This document shows positions 1 through 8,170 of a stretch of DNA of 40,448 nucleotides, in pieces (position 1 is the first letter of the stretch; every line of letters begins with the position of its first letter). Source of the stretch: Agrocybe praecox (Eukaryota; Basidiomycota; Agaricomycetes; Agaricales; Agrocybaceae); NCBI GenBank assembly GCA_964017145.1, contig CAXHKQ010000219.1, positions 1-40,448 on the forward strand. The letters run 5' to 3'. The translations under genes were made by a program, and so were the position numbers. The notes beneath the pieces are model-generated. The model was not told the origin of the DNA, searched no databases, and was given only the letters and a program-made list of their open reading frames with translations.

Positions 1-40
1 TCCATATATTGTTGTCAGCTCGCGAATGAAGTTTATTTTC

Positions 41-871
41 CTATCCAATTCCATCCGTATGCGGGTGTCTCTTCAAATTCCCATGTTGCAAATCATGACA
101 GATTCTGCGTTTTTTGTGAGTTCGATCATTCGCCATTCCATCATTCGAAATTGTTGGATCATGCTCGACGTTCTCAGTTACTGTTCTTGACACTGTTTGT
201 CTTTTCCTCAGTTTTTCGTTCGAATTTTCTTCATTTTCTTTATTTAATATACCCTGTTTGCCCTCTGTTTCCTCTTGTTTGCCTTTTAAATCTATTTCTA
301 ATATTTCAGAATCATTATCTGGATTCCCATGCTCTGTATTTTTGTCATTTCCATTATTCTCACTTTTATTATCCCATTCAATAAATTCTGAATCATGTAC
401 CTCATTACTCAAAAAATGTCGCTCACTCGAATCTTGGTCTTCTTTTTTGTTATATGTATCCTGCTTGCCCTTTGTTTCCACTTGTTTGACTTTTGAATCT
501 ATTTCTAATATTTCAGAATCATTATCTGGATTCCCATGCTCTGTATTTTTGTCATTTCCATCATTCTCACATTTATCTTCACATTCAATAATTTCTAAAT
601 CCTGTACCTTCTCATTAAGCAAATTTCGATCGCTCGAATCTTGGTCTTCTACTGTGATACTCTGCTCAATCGCCTCTACTATCGATACACCAGAATTTGT
701 GTCCACAAAAATAATTTCTGTTGTCTTACTATTCAAAGTGTGTTCGGAATTTTCATTCGTTTTATTATTCTCTTTGATTTCCTTGATTTGAACACTTATA
801 TTCTCCTTGGTATTTTTGTTTTCGTTCATTTTATCGCTTATATTCGTATTCATACTTATGCTTCCATTCAC
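41..871 (-). CDS. Acidic Asn/Glu-rich frame with a 69-residue tandem repeat, within the retrotransposon
   Basis: The frame is open from just after a TAA near 930 down to a TAG at 41-43. The first ATG is at about 853; 871 is a GTG. It encodes a low-complexity acidic protein rich in N, E, D, K and S with no predicted membrane segment. Two consecutive 69-residue units share the block NDKNTEHGNPDNDSEILEID. At DNA level the copies are 207 bp apart (for instance 291 and 498). A basic C-terminal stretch (KLRKRQ, HKKRRICHD) follows. It sits after the protease where reverse transcriptase is normally expected, so it is either a pol linker, an extra gene, or captured sequence. I do not recognise a family. 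Confidence 0.5.
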   Translation of the reverse strand: MNGSISMNTNISDKMNENKNTKENISVQIKEIKENNKTNENSEHTLNSKTTEIIFVDTNSGVSIVEAIEQSITVEDQDSSDRNLLNEKVQDLEIIECEDKCENDGNDKNTEHGNPDNDSEILEIDSKVKQVETKGKQDTYNKKEDQDSSERHFLSNEVHDSEFIEWDNKSENNGNDKNTEHGNPDNDSEILEIDLKGKQEETEGKQGILNKENEENSNEKLRKRQTVSRTVTENVEHDPTISNDGMANDRTHKKRRICHDLQHGNLKRHPHTDGIG

Positions 872-908
872 ACTCTCATTCTTGCTGATAGCCCCCGTTC
901 TTGTTTCA

Positions 909-1308
909 TTATTGACAAAATATAACTGTTTTCTTTATACAATCAATGAACGCACTGTTATTCAGAAAATCTCTACCTAATATTCCCTTGATATTGCATC
1001 ATTTTTTCACCGTGCATTACTTGAAATTTCCACTTTCTGAATTGATCATTTACTTTCACCGCGGCAATTATTGACCCGTTTGTATACGTGTGCTGTAAAT
1101 CACCAACACCCGATACTACCAATTTGTCCCTGTAATCAATATCATTCTTGTTCTCAACATAACTCAGATTTAATAAAGATATGGACGCTCCAGTGTCCCA
1201 GTAAGAACGCAAATGTTTTGCTATGATTGGCAAAGTGTAACTCTAGATTTACGATGTACTGGGAGTTAAATGCATTTCCCGCAATGAATTTTGTCTGAGG
1301 ACAGGTTA
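909..1308 (-). pseudogene. Retropepsin-like aspartic protease, frameshifted
   Basis: The active-site motif WDTGAS is encoded on the minus strand near 1175-1195. The second conserved retropepsin motif ILGRDFL is encoded near 965-985, about 70 residues later, which is the normal spacing. Three frames are involved. The segment between the gag stop and about 1195 is open in the -1 frame relative to gag, as expected for programmed gag-pro frameshifting. An extra G in CTGGGACAC shifts the frame just before DTG. Another one-base change near 990 separates DTG from ILGRDF. The frame ends at a TAA at 909-911. The enzyme would have cleaved the gag-pol polyprotein; this copy cannot make it intact. Confidence 0.75.
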
Positions 1309-2037
1309 ATTGGAGCTCGTAACCTGTCCGTTTAAGTTTTCCAACTCAATATGATTGGCAATCGCAGCTTCCTGTGGTTGAGGGCGGCTCTCGATTACTT
1401 GAATTGCACCGTTGTGATGAAGAAAATTGTCAAACTGAGCTCTTTGATTTCCACCTGAATAATTATGACCATAATTCTGTGGTTGAGCATGCGGCGGCAT
1501 TTGCGCAGTACAGTTCCTTGCCACATGTCCCGATTGATTGCATCTATAACAGGATGTTTGTCTGTAAACAGAGTTATTCATGTTAACATATCTGCGGCAA
1601 TTTGTGATGTTATGCCCAGGTTCACCACAACGTTGACACGGAGTAGCGTTTCCTTGAGTGTTCATCATTCTTTGGCGGCATTTCTCAATTGGATGTCCAA
1701 ACCGATTGCAAAACTGGCAAACTACATTATTGTTTGAGTTTTTCGATTGGTGACATGTATCTGCAGTATGGCCGGTTTGCTTGCACAGCTGGCATACTGT
1801 ATTGCGAGCACACACGTCGGCAGTGTGACCCGAACGGTTGCACAACTGACAAATTTGCCCTGCTTGTTGTCCGCACTTATCAGCCGTATGACCTGGACGT
1901 CTGCACAACTGGCATTCTGTATCGTTGCGTGAGCTGCTCTGCGTGTACTGTATGCATGTATCAGCAGTGTGTCCAGTACGATTACATATTTGACATACGT
2001 GTTTTACGTACGAACAAGTATCTGAAGTGTGACTGGT
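1306..2037 (-). pseudogene. gag: gag, nucleocapsid part with a zinc-knuckle array
   Basis: In the same frame as the capsid part, after the premature stop, the minus strand encodes a run of CX2CX4HX4C zinc knuckles. I count eight in all: one split by the stop at 2038, then seven intact ones down to about 1490. The first five share the pattern GHTAD before the last cysteine and look like recent tandem duplications; the last three are more divergent (GHPIEK, GHNITN, GHVARN). A Gln/Asn-rich tail follows and ends at 1306. Most insect retrotransposon gags have one to three knuckles; arrays of seven or more are better known in host CNBP-type proteins. Zinc knuckles bind single-stranded nucleic acid. 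Confidence 0.85.
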
Positions 2038-2784
2038 TTAATTACAGTGCACACATGGCTTCTGTGTTGCAGACATTTCGTTCATAAAAGACCACATCTT
2101 TTGCATTGATGCCATCGAAAAATTCTTGGTATCATCGATGTCAGTAATGTCAAATCTTCCAGTTTTTTTCTTTTCTAACTTGATCTCATGGTAATCATCG
2201 AAGAAATGGGACTCGTCGTCATTAACCGTACTCATGTATTTAGAGAATGTGGTGGCTTCAGTAATTGCACCCGCAAGAGTATCAGGTCGTTTCATTGCTA
2301 AATGCATACGCAATGTTGAACTCAACAAGCCTTTCACAAACGTTTTAACGGCTGTTCGTTGAATGTGGTTGAACTGGCCGTCCTGAAACACTTTTCTATA
2401 TTCGTTTTCATAAATATGGACAAGCTGTTGAACGTTCTCGCCGAACTGTTCGATGGTTTCACCATCACGTTGAACTAGCCGTGTTATTTTCTCGTTAATT
2501 TCTTCGAGTGTTAGTGGTTGTGCGAATTTTTCTATCAAGAAACTAGACAATTCGTTACACGTATTAAATGTCTGCGTACGACATATTCTGTATGCCCGAC
2601 CTGTTAATTTGCTGTTAACTACATGCTCTAGATAAAGCGGAATATTATCGATTGAATTAGAATTAAATTTGACCGCATGAAGAAATTGGGCAAGACGGTC
2701 TCGAACCTTGTGTTTGTCCTCCCCGTCAAATACGGTTATGTCACGCACTGCATTGCGCAACATTTTCATTGCATTCGCGTCCAT
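2038..2784 (-). pseudogene. gag: gag, capsid-like part, ends at a premature stop
   Basis: A 248-codon frame starts at 2784 with MDANAMKMLRNAVRD and runs to a TAA at 2038-2040. The first 200 residues are helical and charged, with the FDGED...RLAQFLHAV, LTGRAYRI and ETIEQFGENVQQL patterns typical of retrotransposon capsid domains (UBN2/Retrotrans_gag type). Its last residues contain a Cys-X2-Cys pair that is the first half of a zinc knuckle. The stop falls inside that knuckle, and the same frame carries on afterwards with its second half. I infer a single nonsense change rather than a genuine end. A readthrough stop is a less likely alternative. The product would package element RNA in cytoplasmic particles. 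Confidence 0.85.
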
Positions 2785-3086
2785 TGCTTTGTTTTAATTT
2801 ATCAGTTATTCGGAATATGTGGTCCTAAACTGGGTAAAAGGGGTTCAATCGAGTTTTGTAAATTACTATTGGATGCTCCTGATTGGAAAATGTTCTAAAT
2901 TGAAGTAGCGTTTGAAAGATTCTAAAAAAAAAATATTACCTCGTCAATATTACACTCTATGATTCTGGCATTCACACAACTCATTTATTCACAATATCAA
3001 CAATATACTGCACTATAAAAAAATAAAATAAGAATAAATGTTCTTACCTGGTCGTGAGTCAGGGATATCAGATAGAACTGACATCC

Positions 3087-3104
3087 AGCCGAAACGGGGC
3101 ACCA
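3087..3104 (-). other. Primer-binding site
   Basis: Immediately inside the LTR, after three spacer bases, the minus strand reads TGGTGCCCCGTTTCGGCT. It begins with TGG, the complement of a tRNA CCA tail, as primer-binding sites do. I did not identify the priming tRNA. A good splice-donor-like CAG/GTAAGAA lies just downstream (about 3050), which may or may not be used. Confidence 0.6.
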
Positions 3105-3106
3105 AA

Positions 3107-3629
3107 TGTAATGTTTATTTCACTTTGCTTTATTCACTTTATTTCTTCGTGGTTTGTATAATAGGTCTGCTTGTGTTAACTGTCCTCGCGTGAATGCCAC
3201 GAGTTCCAGTTGTCAACCCTTCTTATAACCTATCCTGCACAGAGTTTTCCGATGCGTTGTTCTAGCATCTGGTTACACTACATCTTATGATATATGTAAG
3301 TGAGTGCGCGATCGCTATGCGCGATCTTATACTATGTGTGGTGAGTGTTATTGATAATCGAGAGAGTGCGTGTGGTGTATGTTATGCGCGATCGTAAACT
3401 ATGTGGTGTGTGTTATTGATAATACGAGCGAGTGCGTGTGGTGTATGCTATGCGCGATCGTAAACTATATGTGGCGTATGTTATCGTTAATCGAACGAGT
3501 GCGTGTTCAAGTGTAGTGCAGTGTTTGTGTGTATGTGCGATGCGTACATGTAACGCGATCGCGTGGGTAGTAAAAATGTTGTGCGTGTCGTGCTAGTGTG
3601 TGTCGTGCTAGGTGTTAAAGGTCACCACA
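3107..3629 (-). repeat. 5' LTR of the retrotransposon (523 bp)
   Basis: On the minus strand this block starts TGTGGTGACC and ends CATTACA, so it has the canonical TG...CA ends. The primer-binding site follows three bases later. Near the 3' end there are several AATAAA signals within about 45 bases, and upstream of them a TTATAAG stretch (about 3225-3231) could serve as a TATA box. Both are expected inside an LTR. Its outer end abuts a short purine run (3630-3637). The boundaries are inferred from termini only, because the partner LTR is not in the window. Confidence 0.7.
3316..3514. repeat. 66/67-bp minisatellite inside the LTR
   Basis: The string TATGCGCGATC recurs at 3316, 3383 and 3449, with the intervening sequence (TAAACTATGTGG, TGTTATTGATAAT, GAGTGCGTGT) also repeated. 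This gives three units of 66-67 bp. Each unit carries a GCGATCG-type palindrome. Internal tandem repeats in an LTR often mark enhancer-like or insulator-like modules; no function is shown here. Confidence 0.85.
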
Positions 3630-3637
3630 CCCCCCTC
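3630..3637 (-). other. Short purine tract flanking the outer LTR end
   Basis: Directly before the LTR on the minus strand there is GAGGGGGG. Polypurine tracts normally precede the 3' LTR, not the 5' LTR. So this LTR may be shared by two tandem elements, with the sequence at 3638-3940 belonging to the 3' end of an upstream copy. With only eight purines, coincidence is possible. Confidence 0.35.
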
Positions 3638-4108
3638 GTAGTACAGAACAGATAATAATTTAGACGAAACACTAAGCGCTGAACACACGTGAGTGCTGCT
3701 CGTGTGTACGCTGAACCCGCGTACTCAATTGAGTTGGGTCCTCTCGGCACGGCAGCATGCCACAGTCGCGACCGCGACACGCGTCATGCGACTGCGGTCG
3801 AACGTAGTGCGCAAGCTCGAAATGTTTGGAGGAGTGTGTGATTGTTTGTGAGAGCGTGAGAGCGAAAGGAGTGATGTGGTTGTGTTGTGCGTTGTGCTGC
3901 AGTTCTTAGTAAAGTCGGAGATAAAAGCAAAAATCATCGGCAGTGTTTGTATTTATTATTTTTATGTAGTATGTATTCATTTATTCGAAAGCATATCTAC
4001 TCATAGAATCAATTGAATTCCATGGGATTATTCATGAGTACCATAGCATAGCGTTCATTTTGATAATGCGATATGTCATGCCAAACTACTCGAAAAATAT
4101 CATATGAT
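3638..4108. other. Unassigned flank between LTR and MITE
   Basis: The first 300 bases are GC-richer, with an open minus frame at 3725-3937 (70 codons, Ser/Thr/Arg-rich) that resembles no protein I know. It could be the 3' end of a second retroelement, given the purine tract beside the LTR. From about 3940 the sequence is AT-rich with no coding signal. Confidence 0.4.
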
Positions 4109-4703
4109 CGCATAATTCGTAACCCAATTTTAAAACGATATAAATTTCACAAAATGCATTCAATTTGGTTTATGTTTCCACGTTTGTGAAGAGGAAGAAT
4201 CCAAGATATCGGCCTTGTGTCCGTCGTCCCGGTCCTTGTAAAATGCAATTGTATCGCTTTTATCCATAAATTGCAGTATTATGGTGTAGTATTCTGGGCC
4301 GAAACTTTAAATGAAGCTTCAAAAATATGGAGAGTGTACACATAGACTCTTTTAATAAGAAAAATACCTTCTATAAGTCCAAGAATGGTAATAATGGGCG
4401 ATAATAATTGAAAGCTGGATTTCTAGACAAAAATCTGAAATTAGTCGACTCGGAAATTATGAACTACACTGTTCGCTAATTGAATGATGAGAATAACTAT
4501 AGAAATTTCCTAGGTTGAGGTGAGTGTCCTAAATCGTGATTCGTGATGAAATATCTAGTTGACGAATGCAATCCCGCTGTTGAAATAGGTCAAATTGGGA
4601 AACTGTAGTTATCTTACGTATCAACGCTTATCTTTCATCATAGCATACTTTCAGGGGTCAAATAAATATTTTATGGAAGTTGAATTGGGTTACGAATTAT
4701 GCG
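4109..4703. mobile_element. MITE with perfect 21-bp terminal inverted repeats
   Basis: The left end CGCATAATTCGTAACCCAAT (plus one T) at 4109-4129 is repeated in exact inverse complement at 4683-4703. The 595-bp interior is AT-rich and has no long frame, which defines a non-autonomous DNA element. Its interior matches 13427-13862, and the internal segment near 36860-36960 is related through that copy, so this is a multi-copy family. I could not recognise a target duplication, so the superfamily is open. Confidence 0.8.
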
Positions 4704-4990
4704 CCACCTTGTAAAACTCGAGAGCTCCCTTCCCCTCTCCGTGTTAGATTCTTCATGAACGCCAACTAATACAATTCAATATCATGCTCAGATAGAAATT
4801 GTCAGTGCACATAAAACGCAACTTCCCAAATCTCCAATGATTCATATGCATCGACTTCTTAAGTTTGATTTTGAATTCCGAAGAAAACTTACCACAATAA
4901 TACAATGCGAGATGTGTGCACAGAACAAAAACTTTTGTTCGAATCTAATATACCTACTCGAACCGACCGCACTCAACACATCCGAATATA
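4704..4990. other. AT-rich spacer between MITE and Tc1
   Basis: About 290 bases of AT-rich sequence. I see no coding or structural signal. Confidence 0.5.
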
Positions 4991-5215
4991 CAGTGGTGGC
5001 AAAGCAAATAAGAACAAACCAAATCACATGGGAAAGGGCTGATTTCAACATGATGGGACCAAGCGATCCAAATTCTGATCATGCAGATTTCTAGAAATTT
5101 GTATTATGAATCAAATTAGCCTTTGAAACAAACGTCAAGCTGGTCCCCTTCAGTCTGCGCGTGTCATTTATTTGCTGGAGCACGAATCGGTTGGAAAAAC
5201 AAATAAGAACAAGAT
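4991..5215 (+). repeat. Left IR/DR end of the Tc1 element
   Basis: The outer core CAAATAAGAACA lies at 5005-5016 and the inner core, identical, at 5200-5211, so the two sites start 195 bp apart in direct orientation. In IR/DR Tc1 elements such sites are bound by the paired-like N-terminal domain of the transposase. Confidence 0.85.
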
Positions 5216-5324
5216 TTTATTCGCTGTCTCTTCGCAATTCCAGCTGATCTTTGTAAGTTTTTTAAGGAATGATGTGGTTTATATGCATGTTATGAAGCTC
5301 GTTTGTTGAAAATACCGGGTAATA

Positions 5325-6299
5325 ATGGGCCGCAACATACATTGCACCCCTTAGATGTGTGCTTCGATCGTGCGCATGTACTGCACTGAAAACATCAGCA
5401 TGGACATGATTGCAGAAAGGTTGGGCCTTAGCAAAACGATGGTGTACAACGCGGTGAAGAAGTACCGAGAAACTGGTTCCATTCAGAATACTGTCCGATC
5501 AACACAGCCTCGCAAAACCACCACTCAAGTCGACCAGGCGATATCTCGATTGAGCAAACGTTCGCCATTCAAGACCTCGAACGAAATCCTCGAAGAAATT
5601 CGACCGCTCTTGCTGACACCAATCTGCGCCAGGATTGTCCGTAACCGTTTGAACGAGGATGGACTTCGGGGCTGTATCGCCAGTAAGAAGCCCCATGTTT
5701 CAACAAAAAATCTCAAGAAACTGTTGCATTTCGCTCGCAAACATTTGATGAAACCGCTGTCATTTTGGAAGGACGTCCTTTGGAGTGACGAATCTAAATT
5801 AAAAATGTTCGGATCCCACGGGAAGACCTATGAGAGGCGGCCGGAGAACATGGAACTGCACCCAAGCTATACTATGAAGGCAGTCAAACATGGTGGTGGC
5901 AGTATCATGGTGTGGGGTGCTTTTTCATGGCATGGGGTTGGTCCAATTCGGCGTATTCTTGGTCGGCTAGACCAACACATGTACAGACACATCATCGAGG
6001 AGGACATGCTGCCATATTGTGCTAAGAAAATGCCAGCATGATAACGATCCCAAGCACACTTCTCGCACCGTCAAAAACTACCTTGAAGCTTCGAACGTGA
6101 CGGTATTGGAGTGGCCAGCGCAGATCCCGGGCTTGAATCCGATGGATACCAAATGGGGTCTACGACAAACGTGTGCTTAAAAGGTGGGCGTGCAGCAATG
6201 GCGACCAGCTCTTCGAAGCCGTCAAAACCGTGTGGGAAGAAATTCCGAGTGGCTTTCGTAAGACGCTTGTGGAAAATGCACAGGCGTTGTGAAAGTGTT
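5325..6299 (+). pseudogene. Tc1-like (DD34E-type) transposase, frame broken
   Basis: The intact gene would encode about 325 residues of cut-and-paste transposase acting on the element's own ends. The original start is the ATG at 5325, but a TAG at 5352-5354 follows nine codons later; the next ATG (5355) opens a 228-codon frame. That frame holds the N-terminal helix-turn-helix (ISMDMIAERLGLSKTMVYNAVKKY) and the second, Tc3-type one (RSPFKTSNEILEEI). The first catalytic Asp is in VLWSDESKLKMFG, and the Gly-rich box reads KHGGGSIMVWGAFSW. A frame change near 6030 puts the second catalytic Asp (HDNDPKH) in another frame. A further change near 6155 destroys the NP(I/M)E motif, which reads NPMD and so lacks the third acidic residue. 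The C-terminal part (RVLKRWACSNGDQLFEAVK) ends at TGA 6297-6299. No active product is possible. Confidence 0.92.
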
Positions 6300-6522
6300 T
6301 CTGTTCCTATTTGTTTTTCCACGTGCATTATGCAGATATGACATACATTGGGCGATATATAGAAGAGGCTTCGTCGTATATAGATTGGATTGCTCAGTAT
6401 AGGTCATAGGTTCATATCGAAGACATTATTGAAAAAACGTTATGCTCAAATGTCTCAGGTCTTTAGTTATGGACCGTTTCCTCGCTTGTTTCGGTTTGTT
6501 CCTATTTGCTTTGCCACAACTG
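6295..6522 (-). repeat. Right IR/DR end of the Tc1 element
   Basis: The inner core TGTTCCTATTTG is at 6302-6313 and the outer at 6497-6508, again exactly 195 bp apart and mirroring the left end. The inner site overlaps the region just after the transposase stop. Confidence 0.85.
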
Positions 6523-7640
6523 TATATAGAATGCACCCCGTTCTGCGCTGCAGAGACGAACGAAAAAAATCGGCAATGCTACCTTCCTCGCGTCTCCACA
6601 CGCATACGCGCCAACATACACACGTGTGCACTACGGATAAACAGCCCCATGCACCCGCATCGCTCCGGTCTCGCTGAACGCGTGCGCCCAAAATACGCGC
6701 AAGCAATGCTTGCCTTTACTATAGACATTATATACACAGCCAACGTTCAAGACACAACAGAGAGTGGCGCACTAAAACACTGGCGCGTAAACTCCAAACA
6801 GTCGAAAGTACACACACACACATACACAAACAGTCTATCTATGACTGCGGAATTGTATGCGGCCGCTCAGCGCGGAACGCAGCAACCACTCGAAGGATAT
6901 TTGCATTTGATTGTGGTATGTTGGAGAGTGTACGGGATGCGGCGCTTGAATCCGGGAGGATGATGTTTATTTTGCCAAAATAATATCGATTGTGAGAACA
7001 AACGAATGTGTGGGTGACACCAACCAACCCTGACACATGTTCTGTATTCATTCAATTTAACGAATAATTCAAAAAAGAATCAAAATGATGAACTTCAATT
7101 CAACTATTGGATTTCGCAATATATAGACGGTGGTGATTTATAGCCTCAAACGCTTCGTGAAGATTTGTGCAATCAGCCGCACCTATTTTCAAACATACGA
7201 CCCTCCCCAGTTGCAACGATTGCTTGAAGGTCTCCAACATGTCATGAGTCTTTGAACACATCTTTGACTGTCAAATCGACTGCACACCACATCACTCCTG
7301 AGTCAATTTGATCTTGTGGGACGGCGCTGAGTCCATTTGGAACGTCAGTGTGCTGCTGTGCCCACGGAAGCATGACCCTTACTCATTGGTTCCTCATTGG
7401 CCTATACACAAGTTCCGATCAGTTTGGTGATTTTGCGCTTGTTTTACATCTACAACAAATTTTAACTGTCAATGTCTTGATGAATAATCGTTGCAGAACC
7501 TCGATTTGTTCTACATACAAGAGTATTCGACTAATACGCGTAGTTCCATCGTTATCGAGGTTTAATAACAAAAGTTGTTTATGCTTACCTGGTGATGAAC
7601 GGCACGAAATAAGAATTACGCTTTGTCCGAATTTTAGCGC
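6523..7640. other. Non-coding spacer
   Basis: The first part (to about 6850) is CpG-rich with CA dinucleotide runs, the rest AT-rich. Open frames on both strands are Thr/His/Arg-rich by-products of the CA repeats, without domain signal. I see no gene. Confidence 0.5.
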
Positions 7641-8170
7641 CGCTCCCTGTTGTAGAACACACACACACGTGTACGATCCAAATCCGTCCGGTGTGCGCCT
7701 GTGTGCAGATGAGCCCCAACCAAGGGCGCGCGAGCGCTCCACCACACCACCATTCTCTCGCATACACACACACACACACACACACTCGCGGACCGGCGAA
7801 ACCCCTTTCGGTCGATGTGGGCCCATCAAAGATGCAAGTGCGCCGAGTTCGCGCTCGCCCGAGTTTCGCCGAGACAAACGACGTCGACGTCGACGATGCC
7901 GACGAGACGAGAGTCTCGCGCGTCTCGTGACACACATTCGCACACACGGTGCCCGACGAGCATGTGTTCGATGTAGGTGAGGTAGTAGTATGTGTGTGTA
8001 TGTGTGTGAGTACTGTACGCTTGCTCGCACACACATATTTCAAATCAATACTCACACACGTGCAAATGATGTAGACGTTTTCGACTTTCTGTTCTTGGCG
8101 TCGTCGTCGCGCTCTCGCTTTTCCCCGCTGCTCCGGCGTTCGACCACTAGGATGGAACGCGGCGCAATTG
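7640..8170. other. CpG- and CA-rich block
   Basis: A GC-rich block with GTCGACGTCGACG-type palindromic runs (about 7880-7900) and a (CA)11 run at 7764-7785. Overlapping frames exist on both strands, but all are repeat-driven (CVCVCV, THTHTH). It may be regulatory or a distal first exon; nothing in it proves either. Confidence 0.4.

Larger units (their letters stand above)
1..3629 (-). mobile_element. Partial Ty3-like LTR retrotransposon, 5' portion
   Basis: Reading the minus strand from 3629 downwards gives, in order, an LTR, a primer-binding site, a leader, a gag with capsid-like and zinc-knuckle parts, a retropepsin, and an acidic reading frame cut by the window edge. That order is the 5' half of an LTR retrotransposon; reverse transcriptase, integrase and the second LTR would lie beyond position 1. 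The zinc-knuckle gag and DTG protease fit a Ty3/gypsy-like element, but without reverse transcriptase a BEL/Pao placement cannot be excluded. The copy is inactive as read: an in-frame stop interrupts gag at 2038-2040, and frameshifts lie just before the protease active site (about 1190) and before its second conserved motif (about 990). These are few lesions, so the insertion is probably fairly young. Confidence 0.85.
4991..6522 (+). mobile_element. Complete Tc1-family transposon, defective
   Basis: The 1,532-bp element is flanked by TA on both sides (4989-4990, 6523-6524), the hallmark target duplication of Tc1/mariner transposons. Both ends begin CAGT(G/T)GTGGCAAAGCAAATA and match for about 35 bases. 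Each end carries a second internal copy of the core CAAATAAGAACA (CAAATAGGAACA on the right). The single gene between them is a broken Tc1 transposase in the same orientation. Confidence 0.93.
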
